Positions 8,051 to 16,331 of a stretch of DNA of 64,000 nt are shown piece by piece. Made by a program: the position numbers and the translations under genes. The notes under the pieces were generated by a model. The model had not been told where the DNA came from. It saw nothing but the letters and a program-made list of their open reading frames with translations, and searched no databases. The DNA is taken from contig JAIELW010000001.1 of NCBI GenBank assembly GCA_019752575.1, positions 372,001-436,000 of the forward strand, written 5' to 3'. The DNA is from Xanthobacteraceae bacterium. Its GTDB lineage: Bacteria; Pseudomonadota; Alphaproteobacteria; Rhizobiales; Xanthobacteraceae. Positions within the stretch are counted from its first letter, which is position 1, and the number at the start of each line of letters is the position of its first letter.

Positions 8051-9565
8051 ATGGCTGAACTGCGCCCTGTCCGTCTTCTGATTGCAGCGCTTGGCGGCGA
8101 AGGCGGCGGCGTACTTGCGTCGTGGATTACGAACGCCGCGGTCGCCGCGGGTCACGTTGCGCAGCGCACTTCGATTCCAGGCGTCGCGCAGCGCACCGGT
8201 GCCACGACTTACTATCTCGAAATCGTTCCGGCGGCCGCGAATGGCGCAAAGCCGGTGCTCGCGCTGAACCCCGCGCCGGGCGAAGTCGATGTGATGCTAT
8301 CGAGCGAATTATTGGAAACCACGCGCGCGGTGCAGGCCGGAAGCGTCACGCCCGCACGCACGCATCTGATCGCGAGCACACATCGCGTATTCACAGTGGA
8401 TGAAAAGTCGGCAATGGCCGACGGCCGTGTCGACCCGCTGAAAATGCAGGAAGTCCTGCGACAATTTTCAAAGAGCGCGCTGCTTACCGATCTCGCTACT
8501 GTCGCACGCGAAGTCGACAGCCAATTAAATGCCGTTATGCTCGGCGCGCTTGCAGGCATAAAGGTTCTGCCTATTTCCGGCGATTATTTCCGCGCAGCGA
8601 TTCGCGCCGAAGGCAAAGCGGTCGACGCAAATTTGCGGGGGTTCGAGGCCGGCTATTCGCTTGCATCGAAAGACGTGGAATCGCCGCGCGATTCGAAGCC
8701 GGTTTCCCGCGCGCCGCGCGCCGAGAATCAACTCGAAGCGCGGGCGGTACGCACGTTGCCTCGCGAGGCTGCGGAGATTGCGATCGAGGGTGTGCGCCGT
8801 CTCACCGACTATCAGAACAAGCCCTACGCCGAGCTTTATCTCGACCGGATCGAGCGCTTCGCGAAAAACAAAAGCGCGGACACGAGTTTTCTGCGCGAGC
8901 TTGCGCGGCTGCTCGCGGTCCGTATGTCATTCGAGGACACGATTCGGGTCGCACAGCTTAAAATCCGCGAAGGACGCATTGAACGCTTGCGCCGCGAATC
9001 CGGCGCAGGCGGCGACACGCTGATCCATGTCTTCGAATTCCTCAAACCCGGTCCGGAAGAAATCTTTTCGATGCTGACGCCGGGACTCGGCCGCGCGGTA
9101 CTTCGCTGGATCGAGCGCCGCGGCTGGAGCGAGCGCTCCGTGAAGATGAAGGTCTCGACTACGAGCTTCTCCGGTTTCCTGCGCTTACGCCTGCTCGCGG
9201 GGTTGCGCTGGTGGCGTCCGCGCACGCTGCGTTACGCGGAAGAAAAAGTATGGGTCGAGCGCTGGCTCGATCTGATCGAGCGCACACTCGCACAGGATGC
9301 GGAAGCGGCGAAGGCCGTAGTCGCCAGTGCGACACTCGTCAAAGGCTATGGCGAGACGATGAAGCGCGGCCTGAACAACTGGAACAGGCTCGCGGACTTC
9401 GTGATCGAACCGTTTCTCGAAGGCAAGTTGCCGCGCGATCAGTTCGCCGATGCCGTGACACAGGGCCGGTTAGCCGCGCTCAAAGACCCCGACGGCAAGC
9501 CGCTCGGCGCGCTGATTGAATCCCTTCGGACTTTGCCGCGTCCGCAGCAGATCGCGGCGGAATAA
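8051..9565 (+). CDS. iorB: Indolepyruvate oxidoreductase beta subunit, long form
   Basis: Partner of the preceding subunit. Residues 1-190 are the IorB/gamma-type domain of 2-oxoacid:ferredoxin oxidoreductases (start pattern 'IAALGGEGGGVLASW', then 'PGVAQRTGATTYYLEI'). The remaining 300 residues are the large extra domain found in the 500-residue version of this subunit (recalled as DUF6537), whose role is unknown to me. It is basic and helical. The gene starts 3 bases after iorA, and its stop lies one base from convergent mobB. Spacing and co-occurrence make an alpha-beta complex near certain; the physiological substrate is inferred to be an aromatic 2-oxoacid. Confidence 0.85.
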   Translation: MAELRPVRLLIAALGGEGGGVLASWITNAAVAAGHVAQRTSIPGVAQRTGATTYYLEIVPAAANGAKPVLALNPAPGEVDVMLSSELLETTRAVQAGSVTPARTHLIASTHRVFTVDEKSAMADGRVDPLKMQEVLRQFSKSALLTDLATVAREVDSQLNAVMLGALAGIKVLPISGDYFRAAIRAEGKAVDANLRGFEAGYSLASKDVESPRDSKPVSRAPRAENQLEARAVRTLPREAAEIAIEGVRRLTDYQNKPYAELYLDRIERFAKNKSADTSFLRELARLLAVRMSFEDTIRVAQLKIREGRIERLRRESGAGGDTLIHVFEFLKPGPEEIFSMLTPGLGRAVLRWIERRGWSERSVKMKVSTTSFSGFLRLRLLAGLRWWRPRTLRYAEEKVWVERWLDLIERTLAQDAEAAKAVVASATLVKGYGETMKRGLNNWNRLADFVIEPFLEGKLPRDQFADAVTQGRLAALKDPDGKPLGALIESLRTLPRPQQIAAE

Positions 9566-9566
9566 T

Positions 9567-10091
9567 TCAGGCCTTTTCCGGCAACTTTAGCCGCTCGGCG
9601 GGCATCGCTTCCGCGATCATCGCGTCGGCAATTTTTTCGGCGTCGTTCAGCGAGATCACGGGGATCGGCGCATCGGCGATCGGCGTGTCGGAAGCGAGAG
9701 CGACGATATAATCGTCTTCGGGGTGCAGGAACGGTTTGCCGACTTCAGCGCGATAAATCTCGATCTTGGGATGACGATGGCGCTTGAAGCCTTCGACGAT
9801 CAGAAGATCGACCGGAGACAGCCGCGGCAGGATGTCGGCAAGGTCCGGCTCGGGTTCATTCCGTAGTTCGTGGATCTGCGCCCAGCGGCGTCCGGAGGCG
9901 ATAAAAACCTCGGTCGCGCCGGCCATTCGGTGGGTATGCGAATCCTTGCCGGGAATGTCGATGTCGAAACCCTTGTGAGCGTGCTTGACGGTCGAGACTT
10001 TCAAGCCACGGCCGACGAAAATGGGAATGAGCTTGGCGACCAGTGTGGTCTTGCCCGATCCGCTCCAGCCCGCGAGCCCGATGATGCGCAT
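9567..10091 (-). CDS. mobB: Molybdopterin-guanine dinucleotide biosynthesis protein B
   Basis: Small GTP-binding accessory protein for making the guanine dinucleotide form of molybdenum cofactor. The P-loop GWSGSGKTTL is at residues 7-16 from the chosen ATG at 10091, which places the first strand MRIIGLAGW at the N terminus as in MobB. The longer reading from 10127 adds 12 unlike residues. Downstream come 'VKHAHKGFDID' with the conserved K-H and 'DLLIVEGFKRHRHPKIEIYR', both hallmarks of MobB. Length 174 is usual. It stands alone on the minus strand between unrelated genes, without mobA. Confidence 0.92.
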   Translation of the reverse strand: MRIIGLAGWSGSGKTTLVAKLIPIFVGRGLKVSTVKHAHKGFDIDIPGKDSHTHRMAGATEVFIASGRRWAQIHELRNEPEPDLADILPRLSPVDLLIVEGFKRHRHPKIEIYRAEVGKPFLHPEDDYIVALASDTPIADAPIPVISLNDAEKIADAMIAEAMPAERLKLPEKA

Positions 10092-10197
10092 GCATGCTCT
10101 ATAGCAGGCGTATTGCGGGGCGCCCAAAGCGGCCTCTTGACGCCGGACGAAACTCCGTCAGTCTCGCGCCCAACGCCCTTCGGGTGAGGACTATTCC

Positions 10198-11040
10198 ATG
10201 ATCAGTTTACTGCGCATTTCGGCCCTGCTTGCGGCAATTACCTTCGCGGCACCTGTGCAGGCGCAGCAGCCTTACGATGGACCGATCTTCGATGCGCATC
10301 TGCATTACAACTGGGAGCCGACGCCTCACTACAATGTCGAGCAGGTGTTCGAGTTACTCAAGAAGAACAATGTGCGCGGTATTCTCGCTACCAGCCGCCC
10401 CAACACCGGGACGGTCGCGCTCATGGAAGCGAAGCAGACCGATATCTGGGTCGTGCCTTTCATCCGCCAGTACAAGACGCGCGCGGACATTCCGACCTGG
10501 TTCAGAGACGACTCGATCTATGAAATGACGCTCACCGAATTCAAGCGCGGGTATTATCGCGGCGTCGGCGAGTTTCACATTTACGGAAAGGCGGCCGGAA
10601 CCGAAGGTGCTGCGAAGCTCGTCAAATTCGCGGTCGAGAACGATCTCTATATTCATGCGCATTGCGACGTCGAGGCACTCGAACTGCTTTACTCGCACGA
10701 CAAGCGCGCACGGATCATCTGGGCGCATACCGGCTTCTCGACCCCGGCTGCGGAACTGAAAGCGCTGTTCGCAAAATATCCGTCGCTGATGGGCGAGCTT
10801 TCCTTCCGCGGCGGCATCACCGAGTATGACGGCAAGCTGACCGAAGACTGGAAGGACCTTTTCACGAAGCATTCCGACCGCTTCCTGCTCGGCACCGACA
10901 CCTGGATCACGCCGCGCTGGCTGCAATACGACGCGCTGATCTCCGGTTATCGCGCATGGCTCGGGCAGTTGCCGAAAGAGCGCGCGCAGCGTATCGCCTT
11001 CGGCAATGCCGAACGCCTGTTCCGTTCCGAAAAGAAGTAA
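10198..11040 (+). CDS. Exported amidohydrolase-family protein
   Basis: Predicted periplasmic metal-dependent hydrolase of the TIM-barrel amidohydrolase_2 type (280 residues). A Sec signal peptide ends near residue 22 (APVQAQ). The metal-site pattern 'FDAHLHYN' follows near residue 32. Further candidate ligands are 'HAHCD' (about 151), 'IWAHTGFS' (about 178) and 'LLGTDTW' (about 230), in the order expected for this superfamily. Export is unusual for the superfamily, most members of which are cytosolic. It is followed after 12 bases by a DHDPS-family gene, so the two probably form an operon. No specific substrate can be named. Confidence 0.75.
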   Translation: MISLLRISALLAAITFAAPVQAQQPYDGPIFDAHLHYNWEPTPHYNVEQVFELLKKNNVRGILATSRPNTGTVALMEAKQTDIWVVPFIRQYKTRADIPTWFRDDSIYEMTLTEFKRGYYRGVGEFHIYGKAAGTEGAAKLVKFAVENDLYIHAHCDVEALELLYSHDKRARIIWAHTGFSTPAAELKALFAKYPSLMGELSFRGGITEYDGKLTEDWKDLFTKHSDRFLLGTDTWITPRWLQYDALISGYRAWLGQLPKERAQRIAFGNAERLFRSEKK

Positions 11041-11052
11041 GAAGCACCTGAC

Positions 11053-11937
11053 ATGACCGCAGCAACCGGCATCTGGCCGCCGGCGGCGACGCCGTTTCGC
11101 GAAGACCTCTCGATCGACACGGAGCGCTATGTCGCGTTCTGTCACGAGTTGTTGCGTGACGGCGCGCATGGACTTGCGGTGCTCGGCACGACGAGCGAAG
11201 CGAACTCGCTCGATCTGGAGGAGCGAAAGAGCGTTCTCGAAAAACTCATCGCGTCCGGAATCAATCCGGCGCAATTGCTGCCCGGCACCGGAGCGGCTTC
11301 TTTCGGCGATGCCGTCAAGCTCACGAAGCACGCCGCCGATCTCGGCGTGAAGGGTTCGCTCCTGCTGCCGCCGTTCTATTACAAAGGTGTCACTGACGAA
11401 GGTCTGTTCGAATTCGTTGCGGAGGTCATCAAGCGCGTGACTTCGAAGCGGCTGCGACTTTATCTTTACAACTTTCCGCAGCAGACCGGATTGATCTGGT
11501 CGCCGGAGCTGATCGCGAAGCTGCGCGCCGCGTTCCTTGAAACTGTTGTCGGAATCAAGGACAGCTCCGGCGATGCAAAATATCTGAACAGCCTGCTCGA
11601 AAAATTTCCTGGCTTTGCGATTTTCCCGTCGTCGGAGTCTTTAATGGTCGGCGCGCTCGGCAAAGGTGCTGCCGGCTGCATCTCCGCGACTGCCAATACG
11701 CACGTAAAAGAAATCCGCGCGCTGTTCGACGGATGGAAATCGGCGAACGCCGCGGCGATGAACAAGCGCACGAGCGCGATCCGCGCGCTGATTGCGTCCT
11801 ATCCGCTGATCGCGGCGGTGAAGGCCACGCTCGCCGACCAGCACAAGCATCGCGGCTGGCACCGGCTCCGTCCGCCGCTGACGCCGCTCGACGACCGGCA
11901 GACGGCCGAGCTTCGCGAAAAACTGGCTGAGCTTTAG
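11053..11937 (+). CDS. Dihydrodipicolinate synthase / N-acetylneuraminate lyase family aldolase
   Basis: Class I aldolase-fold enzyme (294 residues) acting on pyruvate-derived substrates through a Schiff base. Lys169 in 'GIKDSSGD' is the Schiff-base residue and Tyr139 in 'YLYNFPQ' the catalytic tyrosine; 'LGTTSEANSL' near 47 corresponds to the GTTGE substrate loop. The loop and the phenylalanine-rich active site differ from housekeeping DapA, so a catabolic aldolase or hydratase-aldolase is more likely than lysine synthesis. It sits in a probable operon after the amidohydrolase. The substrate is unknown. Confidence 0.82.
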   Translation: MTAATGIWPPAATPFREDLSIDTERYVAFCHELLRDGAHGLAVLGTTSEANSLDLEERKSVLEKLIASGINPAQLLPGTGAASFGDAVKLTKHAADLGVKGSLLLPPFYYKGVTDEGLFEFVAEVIKRVTSKRLRLYLYNFPQQTGLIWSPELIAKLRAAFLETVVGIKDSSGDAKYLNSLLEKFPGFAIFPSSESLMVGALGKGAAGCISATANTHVKEIRALFDGWKSANAAAMNKRTSAIRALIASYPLIAAVKATLADQHKHRGWHRLRPPLTPLDDRQTAELREKLAEL

Positions 11938-11997
11938 ACGTCCGGTGCCGCAAGTGGGCCGGCGCGTGGGCGGACCGGTTACAACCAGAAAATAGAG

Positions 11998-12024
11998 CTC
12001 CCGCGCTGCTTCGCAGCGCGAGGT
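11998..12024 (+). terminator. Possible terminator after the aldolase gene
   Basis: CGCGCTGC (12002-12009) and GCAGCGCG (12013-12020) form an 8-bp stem with a TTC loop, flanked by CTC and GAG that can extend it. Only a short T stretch (GTTTGCTT) follows, so efficiency is doubtful. Confidence 0.4.
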
Positions 12025-12088
12025 TTGCTTGGCGTCTGACTTGCGCTAGAACCGCGCCAGAAGAAAAACGTAATAGGACATAACTACC

Positions 12089-13192
12089 ATGCAGAGGAAC
12101 ACAGCCCCGTTTCGCGCCGACCAGGTCGGCAGCATTCTGCGCACCGCGCCGCTGAAGGAAGCGCGTGCAAAGCGCGAGAAGGGTGAGATCGACGAGGCCG
12201 CGCTCAAGGCCGTCGAAAACGCCGAAATCAAGAAGATCATCAGGAAGCAGGAAGACGTCGGTCTGAAAAGCATCACCGACGGCGAATTCCGCCGCTCGTG
12301 GTGGCACTTCGATTTCTTGAAGAAACTCGACGGCGTCGAAGGCTATCAGGCTTCGCAAGGCATCCAGTTCGCGGGCGTGCAGACGCGCGCAGAGAGCGTG
12401 CGCGTCACCGGCAAGATCGGCTTCTCGACGCACCCGATGATCGAGCACTTCAAGTTTCTGAAGGCGAACACCAAAGAAACGCCGAAGATGACGATCCCGG
12501 CGCCGTCGGTGCTGCATTTCCGCGGCGGCCGCAAAGGTATTTCCGACAAGATTTATCCGGATCTCGATCAGTTCTTCAACGATCTGGGCGCCGCCTACAA
12601 CAAAGCAGTGAAGGCATTCTACGATGCGGGCTGCCGTTACCTGCAACTCGACGACACCGTCTGGGCTTATCTCTGTTCGGAAAAAGAGCTGCGGCTCGCG
12701 AAGGAGCGCGGCGACGATCCGGAAAAGCTGCCGATGTGGTACGCGCGCACGATCAATCAGGCGCTTGCGAACAAGCCTGCCGACATGACGATCACGACGC
12801 ATGTCTGCCGCGGCAACTTCCGCTCGACCTGGGTTTCCGAAGGCGGTTACGAACCGGTCGCGGAGCGTCTGTTTCAGGAAGTGAACTACGACGGCTACTT
12901 CCTCGAATACGACAACGACCGCTCCGGCGGCTTCGAGCCGCTGCGCTTCGTGCCGAAGGGAAAAAAGCAGGTCGTGATCGGCCTCATCACCTCCAAGTCC
13001 GGCGAGCTCGAGAGCAAGGATTCGATCAAGCGCCGCATCGACGAAGCGACGAAATACGTCGCGCTCGACCAGCTCTGCCTGTCGCCGCAATGCGGCTTTG
13101 CTTCGACCGAGGAAGGCAACGTGCTGACCGAAGACGAGCAGTGGGCGAAGTTCAAACTGATCGTCGACATTTCGAAGGAAGTCTGGAAGTAA
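12089..13192 (+). CDS. Cobalamin-independent methionine synthase-like (MetE C-terminal family) protein
   Basis: A 367-residue protein equal to the zinc-binding C-terminal barrel of MetE, without the N-terminal half needed for polyglutamyl-folate recognition. Probable zinc ligands are His238 and Cys240 in 'THVCRGN' and Cys335 in 'SPQCGF'. The substrate pocket 'YLQLDDTVW' lies near 184. Proteins like this are often annotated as homocysteine methyltransferases, but several relatives work with other methyl donors or thiols. Its place between catabolic genes and a MarR regulator suggests a role in a catabolic route, possibly methyl transfer from a methoxylated aromatic. That is speculation from context. 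The start 12089 gives the usual N terminus 'FRADQVGSILR'. Confidence 0.8.
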   Translation: MQRNTAPFRADQVGSILRTAPLKEARAKREKGEIDEAALKAVENAEIKKIIRKQEDVGLKSITDGEFRRSWWHFDFLKKLDGVEGYQASQGIQFAGVQTRAESVRVTGKIGFSTHPMIEHFKFLKANTKETPKMTIPAPSVLHFRGGRKGISDKIYPDLDQFFNDLGAAYNKAVKAFYDAGCRYLQLDDTVWAYLCSEKELRLAKERGDDPEKLPMWYARTINQALANKPADMTITTHVCRGNFRSTWVSEGGYEPVAERLFQEVNYDGYFLEYDNDRSGGFEPLRFVPKGKKQVVIGLITSKSGELESKDSIKRRIDEATKYVALDQLCLSPQCGFASTEEGNVLTEDEQWAKFKLIVDISKEVWK

Positions 13193-13197
13193 GACGA

Positions 13198-13221
13198 GGG
13201 GCGGCGCACAAACGCCGCCCC
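13198..13221 (+). terminator. Hairpin after the MetE-like gene
   Basis: GGGGCGGCG (13198-13206) pairs perfectly with CGCCGCCCC (13213-13221) over a six-base loop, 6 bases after the stop codon. No T-run follows, so it may act as an RNA 3'-end stabiliser or a weak terminator before marR. Confidence 0.5.
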
Positions 13222-13244
13222 CTTCCGATTCAGGAACGGATGTG

Positions 13245-13757
13245 ATGGCGAACGGCAAAGCGGCAAAAGCAAAGGACAGCGAAGAAGCACGCGCCGCCGA
13301 TAAACTCGATCTCGGCGAGCTGCCGCTGTTGTCGGGTTACATGCTCCGCCGCGCGCAATTCGCAGCGTTCAACGATTTCCTGCGCTATTTCGAGGATCTC
13401 GGGGTACGGCCCGTGCAGTACGCGGTGCTCACGGTGATCGACCGTAATCCTGGGCTAAAGCAAAGCCAGGTTTCCGAAGCGCTCGGTATCAAGCGTGCGA
13501 ACTTGGTCGCGATTCTCGACGCGCTGGAGCGCCGCGGGCTTGCGCGCCGCGAAGCGGTCGCCACCGACCGCCGGTCTTACGCCTTGCGGCTCACCGACAA
13601 GGGTGCTGCGCTTATGAAAGAACTGCGCGCGCGCTCCGATGCGCACGATAAGCGGCTTGCCGCCACCATCGGCGAAGAAGGCCGCCAGCAGTTGCTGAAA
13701 CTGCTGCATGGAGTGATCGAGGCGGTCGGGCCCGGTAGCGAAGACGACGAAGAGTAA
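13245..13757 (+). CDS. MarR-family transcriptional regulator
   Basis: Second MarR-type regulator, 170 residues, starting at ATG 13245; a GTG directly before it is an alternative start. It has a charged N-terminal tail, then dimerisation helix 'LLSGYMLRRAQFAAF', winged helix-turn-helix from about 70 to 118 (LKQSQVSEALGIKRANLVAI) and wing 'ATDRRSYALRLTDKG'. It closely resembles the MarR at 5363 in layout and in the wing. It is convergent with the phenylpropenoid beta-oxidation operon. MarR regulators of hydroxycinnamate genes commonly respond to the CoA thioester, so this is the best candidate regulator of that operon. The link is positional. Confidence 0.88.
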   Translation: MANGKAAKAKDSEEARAADKLDLGELPLLSGYMLRRAQFAAFNDFLRYFEDLGVRPVQYAVLTVIDRNPGLKQSQVSEALGIKRANLVAILDALERRGLARREAVATDRRSYALRLTDKGAALMKELRARSDAHDKRLAATIGEEGRQQLLKLLHGVIEAVGPGSEDDEE

Positions 13758-13766
13758 TCTTAAAAT

Positions 13767-13852
13767 CGTCATGCCCGCGCTTGTCGCGGGCATCTCGTTT
13801 AATAGGGCAGTACCTTCGGAATCGAGATGGCCGGGACGAGCCCGGCCATGAC
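13767..13852. repeat. Intergenic double-palindrome repeat, copy 1
   Basis: Two hairpins back to back between convergent genes: ATGCCCGCG/CGCGGGCAT (13771-13793) and ATGGCCGGG/CCCGGCCAT (13827-13849), with GTC before the first and GAC after the second. The GTCATGGCCGGG core recurs at 28081-28163. Elements of this kind are scattered between genes in Rhizobiales genomes, from general knowledge. Here it may also serve as a bidirectional terminator. Confidence 0.75.
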
Positions 13853-13859
13853 ATGCTCT

Positions 13860-14297
13860 TTAAACTTCTACGGTCTTCTTTCTGCGCAGCTTGTTCGCGA
13901 CTTCGTCCGGGATCGGCTTCGACTTGATCTTCGATGGATCGTCGGGGTGAGCGCCGACCCAGACGCGCTTTTCGTGCGCTTCGATTGCGAGCTTGTCGCC
14001 CTTCCAGACCTTATGCGAAATCTCGAAGCTCGATTTTCCGAGCTCGGAAATCGTCGACTCGATCACGATGTCGTCGCCGAACTTCGACGGAATATAGAAC
14101 TTCGCGCCGGTATCGATCATCGGAAAGCCGACGAAGTCGTAGACTTCGCGCATCTTATACTTCGTGTGGCCGGTCGCCGCCTCGAGCAGCATCGCGGTCG
14201 AATGGTCGAACATCGCGAAATAGCGCGGGTAATACACGATACCTGCGGGATCGCAGTCGCCCCACTCGATCCTAACTTTGCGGCGATTGACGAACAT
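13860..14297 (-). CDS. Acyl-CoA thioesterase, 4-hydroxybenzoyl-CoA thioesterase family
   Basis: Hotdog-fold thioesterase, 145 residues. The N-terminal 'EWGDCDPAGIVYYPRYF' is the signature of the 4-hydroxybenzoyl-CoA thioesterase family. Asp16 matches the catalytic Asp of the Pseudomonas enzyme, and 'FAMFDHSTAMLLEAATG' is the following hot-dog helix. It is the last gene of the operon ech-fcs-thiolase-SDR-thioesterase, 13 bases after the SDR stop. In that setting it would release the free benzoic acid (4-hydroxybenzoate, vanillate or similar) from the aroyl-CoA made by the thiolase. The reaction class is firm; the exact substrate is inferred from the operon. Confidence 0.87.
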   Translation of the reverse strand: MFVNRRKVRIEWGDCDPAGIVYYPRYFAMFDHSTAMLLEAATGHTKYKMREVYDFVGFPMIDTGAKFYIPSKFGDDIVIESTISELGKSSFEISHKVWKGDKLAIEAHEKRVWVGAHPDDPSKIKSKPIPDEVANKLRRKKTVEV

Positions 14298-14310
14298 TAC
14301 TTGTTTGCTT

Positions 14311-15072
14311 TCACTTGGGCGCCATGCGCAGCGCGCCGTCGAGGCGGACGACTTCGCCGTTGAGATAGTTGTTCTGGATCATCTGCATCGCGAGCGACGC
14401 ATATTGCTCCGGCTTGCCCAAGAGTTTCGGGAACGGCACAGAAGCCGCAAGGCTGCGCTGCACCTCTTCGGAGAGGCCGAGTAGCATTGGCGTCAAGAAA
14501 ATGCCCGGCGCGATCGCGAGCACGCGGATGCCGAACTGCGCGAGTTCACGCGCGGCGGGAAGCGTCAGGCCGACGATGCCACCTTTAGAGGCTGCATAGG
14601 CCGCCTGCCCGATCTGGCCTTCATAGGCCGCAACAGAGGCGGTCGAGATGATGACGCCGCGCTCGCCTTCGGCAAGCGCTTCGGCGTTTTGCAGGTCCGC
14701 CGCCATCAGGCGCATGAGATTAAAGGAGCCGATCAGGTTCACGCGGACGATGCGGTCGAAGTCGGCGAGCGGCTGCGGGCCGTCCTTGCCGAGAATTTTC
14801 TTCGGCGTGCCGATGCCGGCGCAATTGATGAGCACGCGCGCAACGCCATGCTTCTCGCGTGCTTCTTTGACGGCGGCAACGGCGCTGTCGGAATCCGAGA
14901 CATCGCACTTGATCGCAATGCCGCCGATCTTCGCCGCATGCGCTTTCGCGGCGTCCAGATTTACGTCGAGGAGCGCGACCTTTGCGCCCGCGGCTGCGAG
15001 CGCCGACGCGGTCGCCGCGCCCAAACCTGAACCGCCGCCGGTGACCAGCGCGGCATGACCTTTTACGTCCAT
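14311..15072 (-). CDS. Short-chain dehydrogenase, probable 3-hydroxyacyl-CoA dehydrogenase
   Basis: NAD(P)-dependent SDR of 253 residues. The cofactor loop TGGGSGLGAATA is at 11-22, an acidic residue follows at strand 2 (LLDVN, favouring NAD), then NCAG at 83-86. The catalytic set is Ser146, Tyr159 and Lys163 (YAASK). The C-terminal 'PFPKLLGKPEQYASLAMQMIQN' is typical of HSD10-like 3-hydroxyacyl-CoA dehydrogenases. It lies one base from the thiolase stop. It would oxidise the 3-hydroxy-3-arylpropionyl-CoA made by the hydratase to the beta-keto thioester. Family assignment is sound; substrate from operon logic. Confidence 0.87.
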   Translation of the reverse strand: MDVKGHAALVTGGGSGLGAATASALAAAGAKVALLDVNLDAAKAHAAKIGGIAIKCDVSDSDSAVAAVKEAREKHGVARVLINCAGIGTPKKILGKDGPQPLADFDRIVRVNLIGSFNLMRLMAADLQNAEALAEGERGVIISTASVAAYEGQIGQAAYAASKGGIVGLTLPAARELAQFGIRVLAIAPGIFLTPMLLGLSEEVQRSLAASVPFPKLLGKPEQYASLAMQMIQNNYLNGEVVRLDGALRMAPK

Positions 15073-15073
15073 C

Positions 15074-16330
15074 TCAATGCTTCCGTGCGTTCATGTTTTC
15101 GACGAGCAGCGCGATGCCCTGCCCGCCGCCAATGCAAGCCGAAGCGATGCCATAACGCAACCCCGCGCGTGACAGCTCGCGCGAGAGCGTGACCGCGAGA
15201 CGCAGGCCGGTCGCACCGAGCGGGTGACCGATCGCAATCGCGCCGCCGTTCACGTTGAGCTTGTTCTCGTCGAGACCGAGCTCGCGCGCGCAGGCCATGA
15301 CTTGCGCGCCGAAGGCCTCGTTGATTTCGAAGCGGTCGATGTCGGAAAGCTTCAAGCCTGCCTTTTCGATCACAGCCTTGATCGCGGGCACCGGGCCGAT
15401 GCCCATGATTTCCGGAGGGCAGCCCACCGCCACGCCGGCAACAACACGCGCGAGCGGCGTCTTGCCTTTTTTCTTCGCGTATTCGCCGGATGCGACGAGT
15501 GCTGCCGCAGCACCGTCGACGACCGCGGAAGAATTACCGCCGGTCTGCACGCCGCCGAATGCCGGGCGGATTTTCGCAAGCGTCTCGACCGGCGACGGAC
15601 GGATATGCGTATCGTCTTTCAGTTCATCGATCTTACTAGGCAGCTTGATGCCCCGCGCGTTGTAGCTTTCGCGCTCGAACTTCTCGGTTTTCACCGGCGC
15701 GATTTCGCCAGCGAGGAAACCGCTCTTCTGCGCGGCGACCGCGCGCTCGAAAGAGCGCGCCGCATAAGCATCCACTTCGGGCCGCGTGATTTGGTATTTC
15801 TGCGCGAGGTTTTCGGCGGTGTCGCCCATCGTCACACTTGCCGCCGGGTCGAGCAGTGCCTCCCACAAGAAATCCTTGAATTCGACCTGGCCCATACGGA
15901 AACCGTTGCGCGAAGTGTAGCTCGCCACCGGATTGCGGCTCATCGATTCCGCGCCAACGCAAAGCGCGAGATCGACGCCGCGATGCGCGATCGCGTCCGC
16001 CGCCTGCATGATGACTTCGATGCCGGTGCCGCAAACGCGCTGGACCATATGCGCGGGCGCTTCGATCGGCACGCCCGAATAGAGACCGACGTGGCGCGGC
16101 AGCATGTAAGCGTCGAAGCTCGCCTGCGCCATGTTGCCGGTGACGACAATGCCGACGTCTTCGGGCGAAAGTTTCGTCTTCGCGAAAGCCTCGCGCGCAA
16201 CCTTGATGCCGAGGTCGATGGGCGAGACCTGCGACAGCGCGCCGGTGTAATCCGCAAACGGCGTGCGCACGCCGTCGATAATAAATACGTCGTTCCAGCT
16301 TGCCGCGAGCGCTTTTACGTTTGCCGCCAT
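15074..16330 (-). CDS. Thiolase (acetyl-CoA acyltransferase)
   Basis: Thiolase of 418 residues from the ATG at 16330, chosen for its GGAAGGAAAG ribosome site and 1-base spacing to the upstream gene; a longer in-frame start at 16378 lies inside that gene. Acyl-accepting Cys100 sits in 'QRVCGTG'. The C-terminal 'NEAFG', 'GHPLGATG' and 'SACIGGGQG' provide the other catalytic residues. It would split the aryl beta-ketoacyl-CoA into acetyl-CoA and an aroyl-CoA. It belongs to the phenylpropenoid beta-oxidation operon and is distinct from the thiolase at 61435. Confidence 0.92.
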   Translation of the reverse strand: MAANVKALAASWNDVFIIDGVRTPFADYTGALSQVSPIDLGIKVAREAFAKTKLSPEDVGIVVTGNMAQASFDAYMLPRHVGLYSGVPIEAPAHMVQRVCGTGIEVIMQAADAIAHRGVDLALCVGAESMSRNPVASYTSRNGFRMGQVEFKDFLWEALLDPAASVTMGDTAENLAQKYQITRPEVDAYAARSFERAVAAQKSGFLAGEIAPVKTEKFERESYNARGIKLPSKIDELKDDTHIRPSPVETLAKIRPAFGGVQTGGNSSAVVDGAAAALVASGEYAKKKGKTPLARVVAGVAVGCPPEIMGIGPVPAIKAVIEKAGLKLSDIDRFEINEAFGAQVMACARELGLDENKLNVNGGAIAIGHPLGATGLRLAVTLSRELSRAGLRYGIASACIGGGQGIALLVENMNARKH

Positions 16331-16331
16331 G

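Noticed and set aside
11555-13258. 567-codon minus-strand frame opposite the aldolase and MetE-like genes
   Set aside because: Spans two real genes and their gap with no domain; composition typical of an antisense frame.
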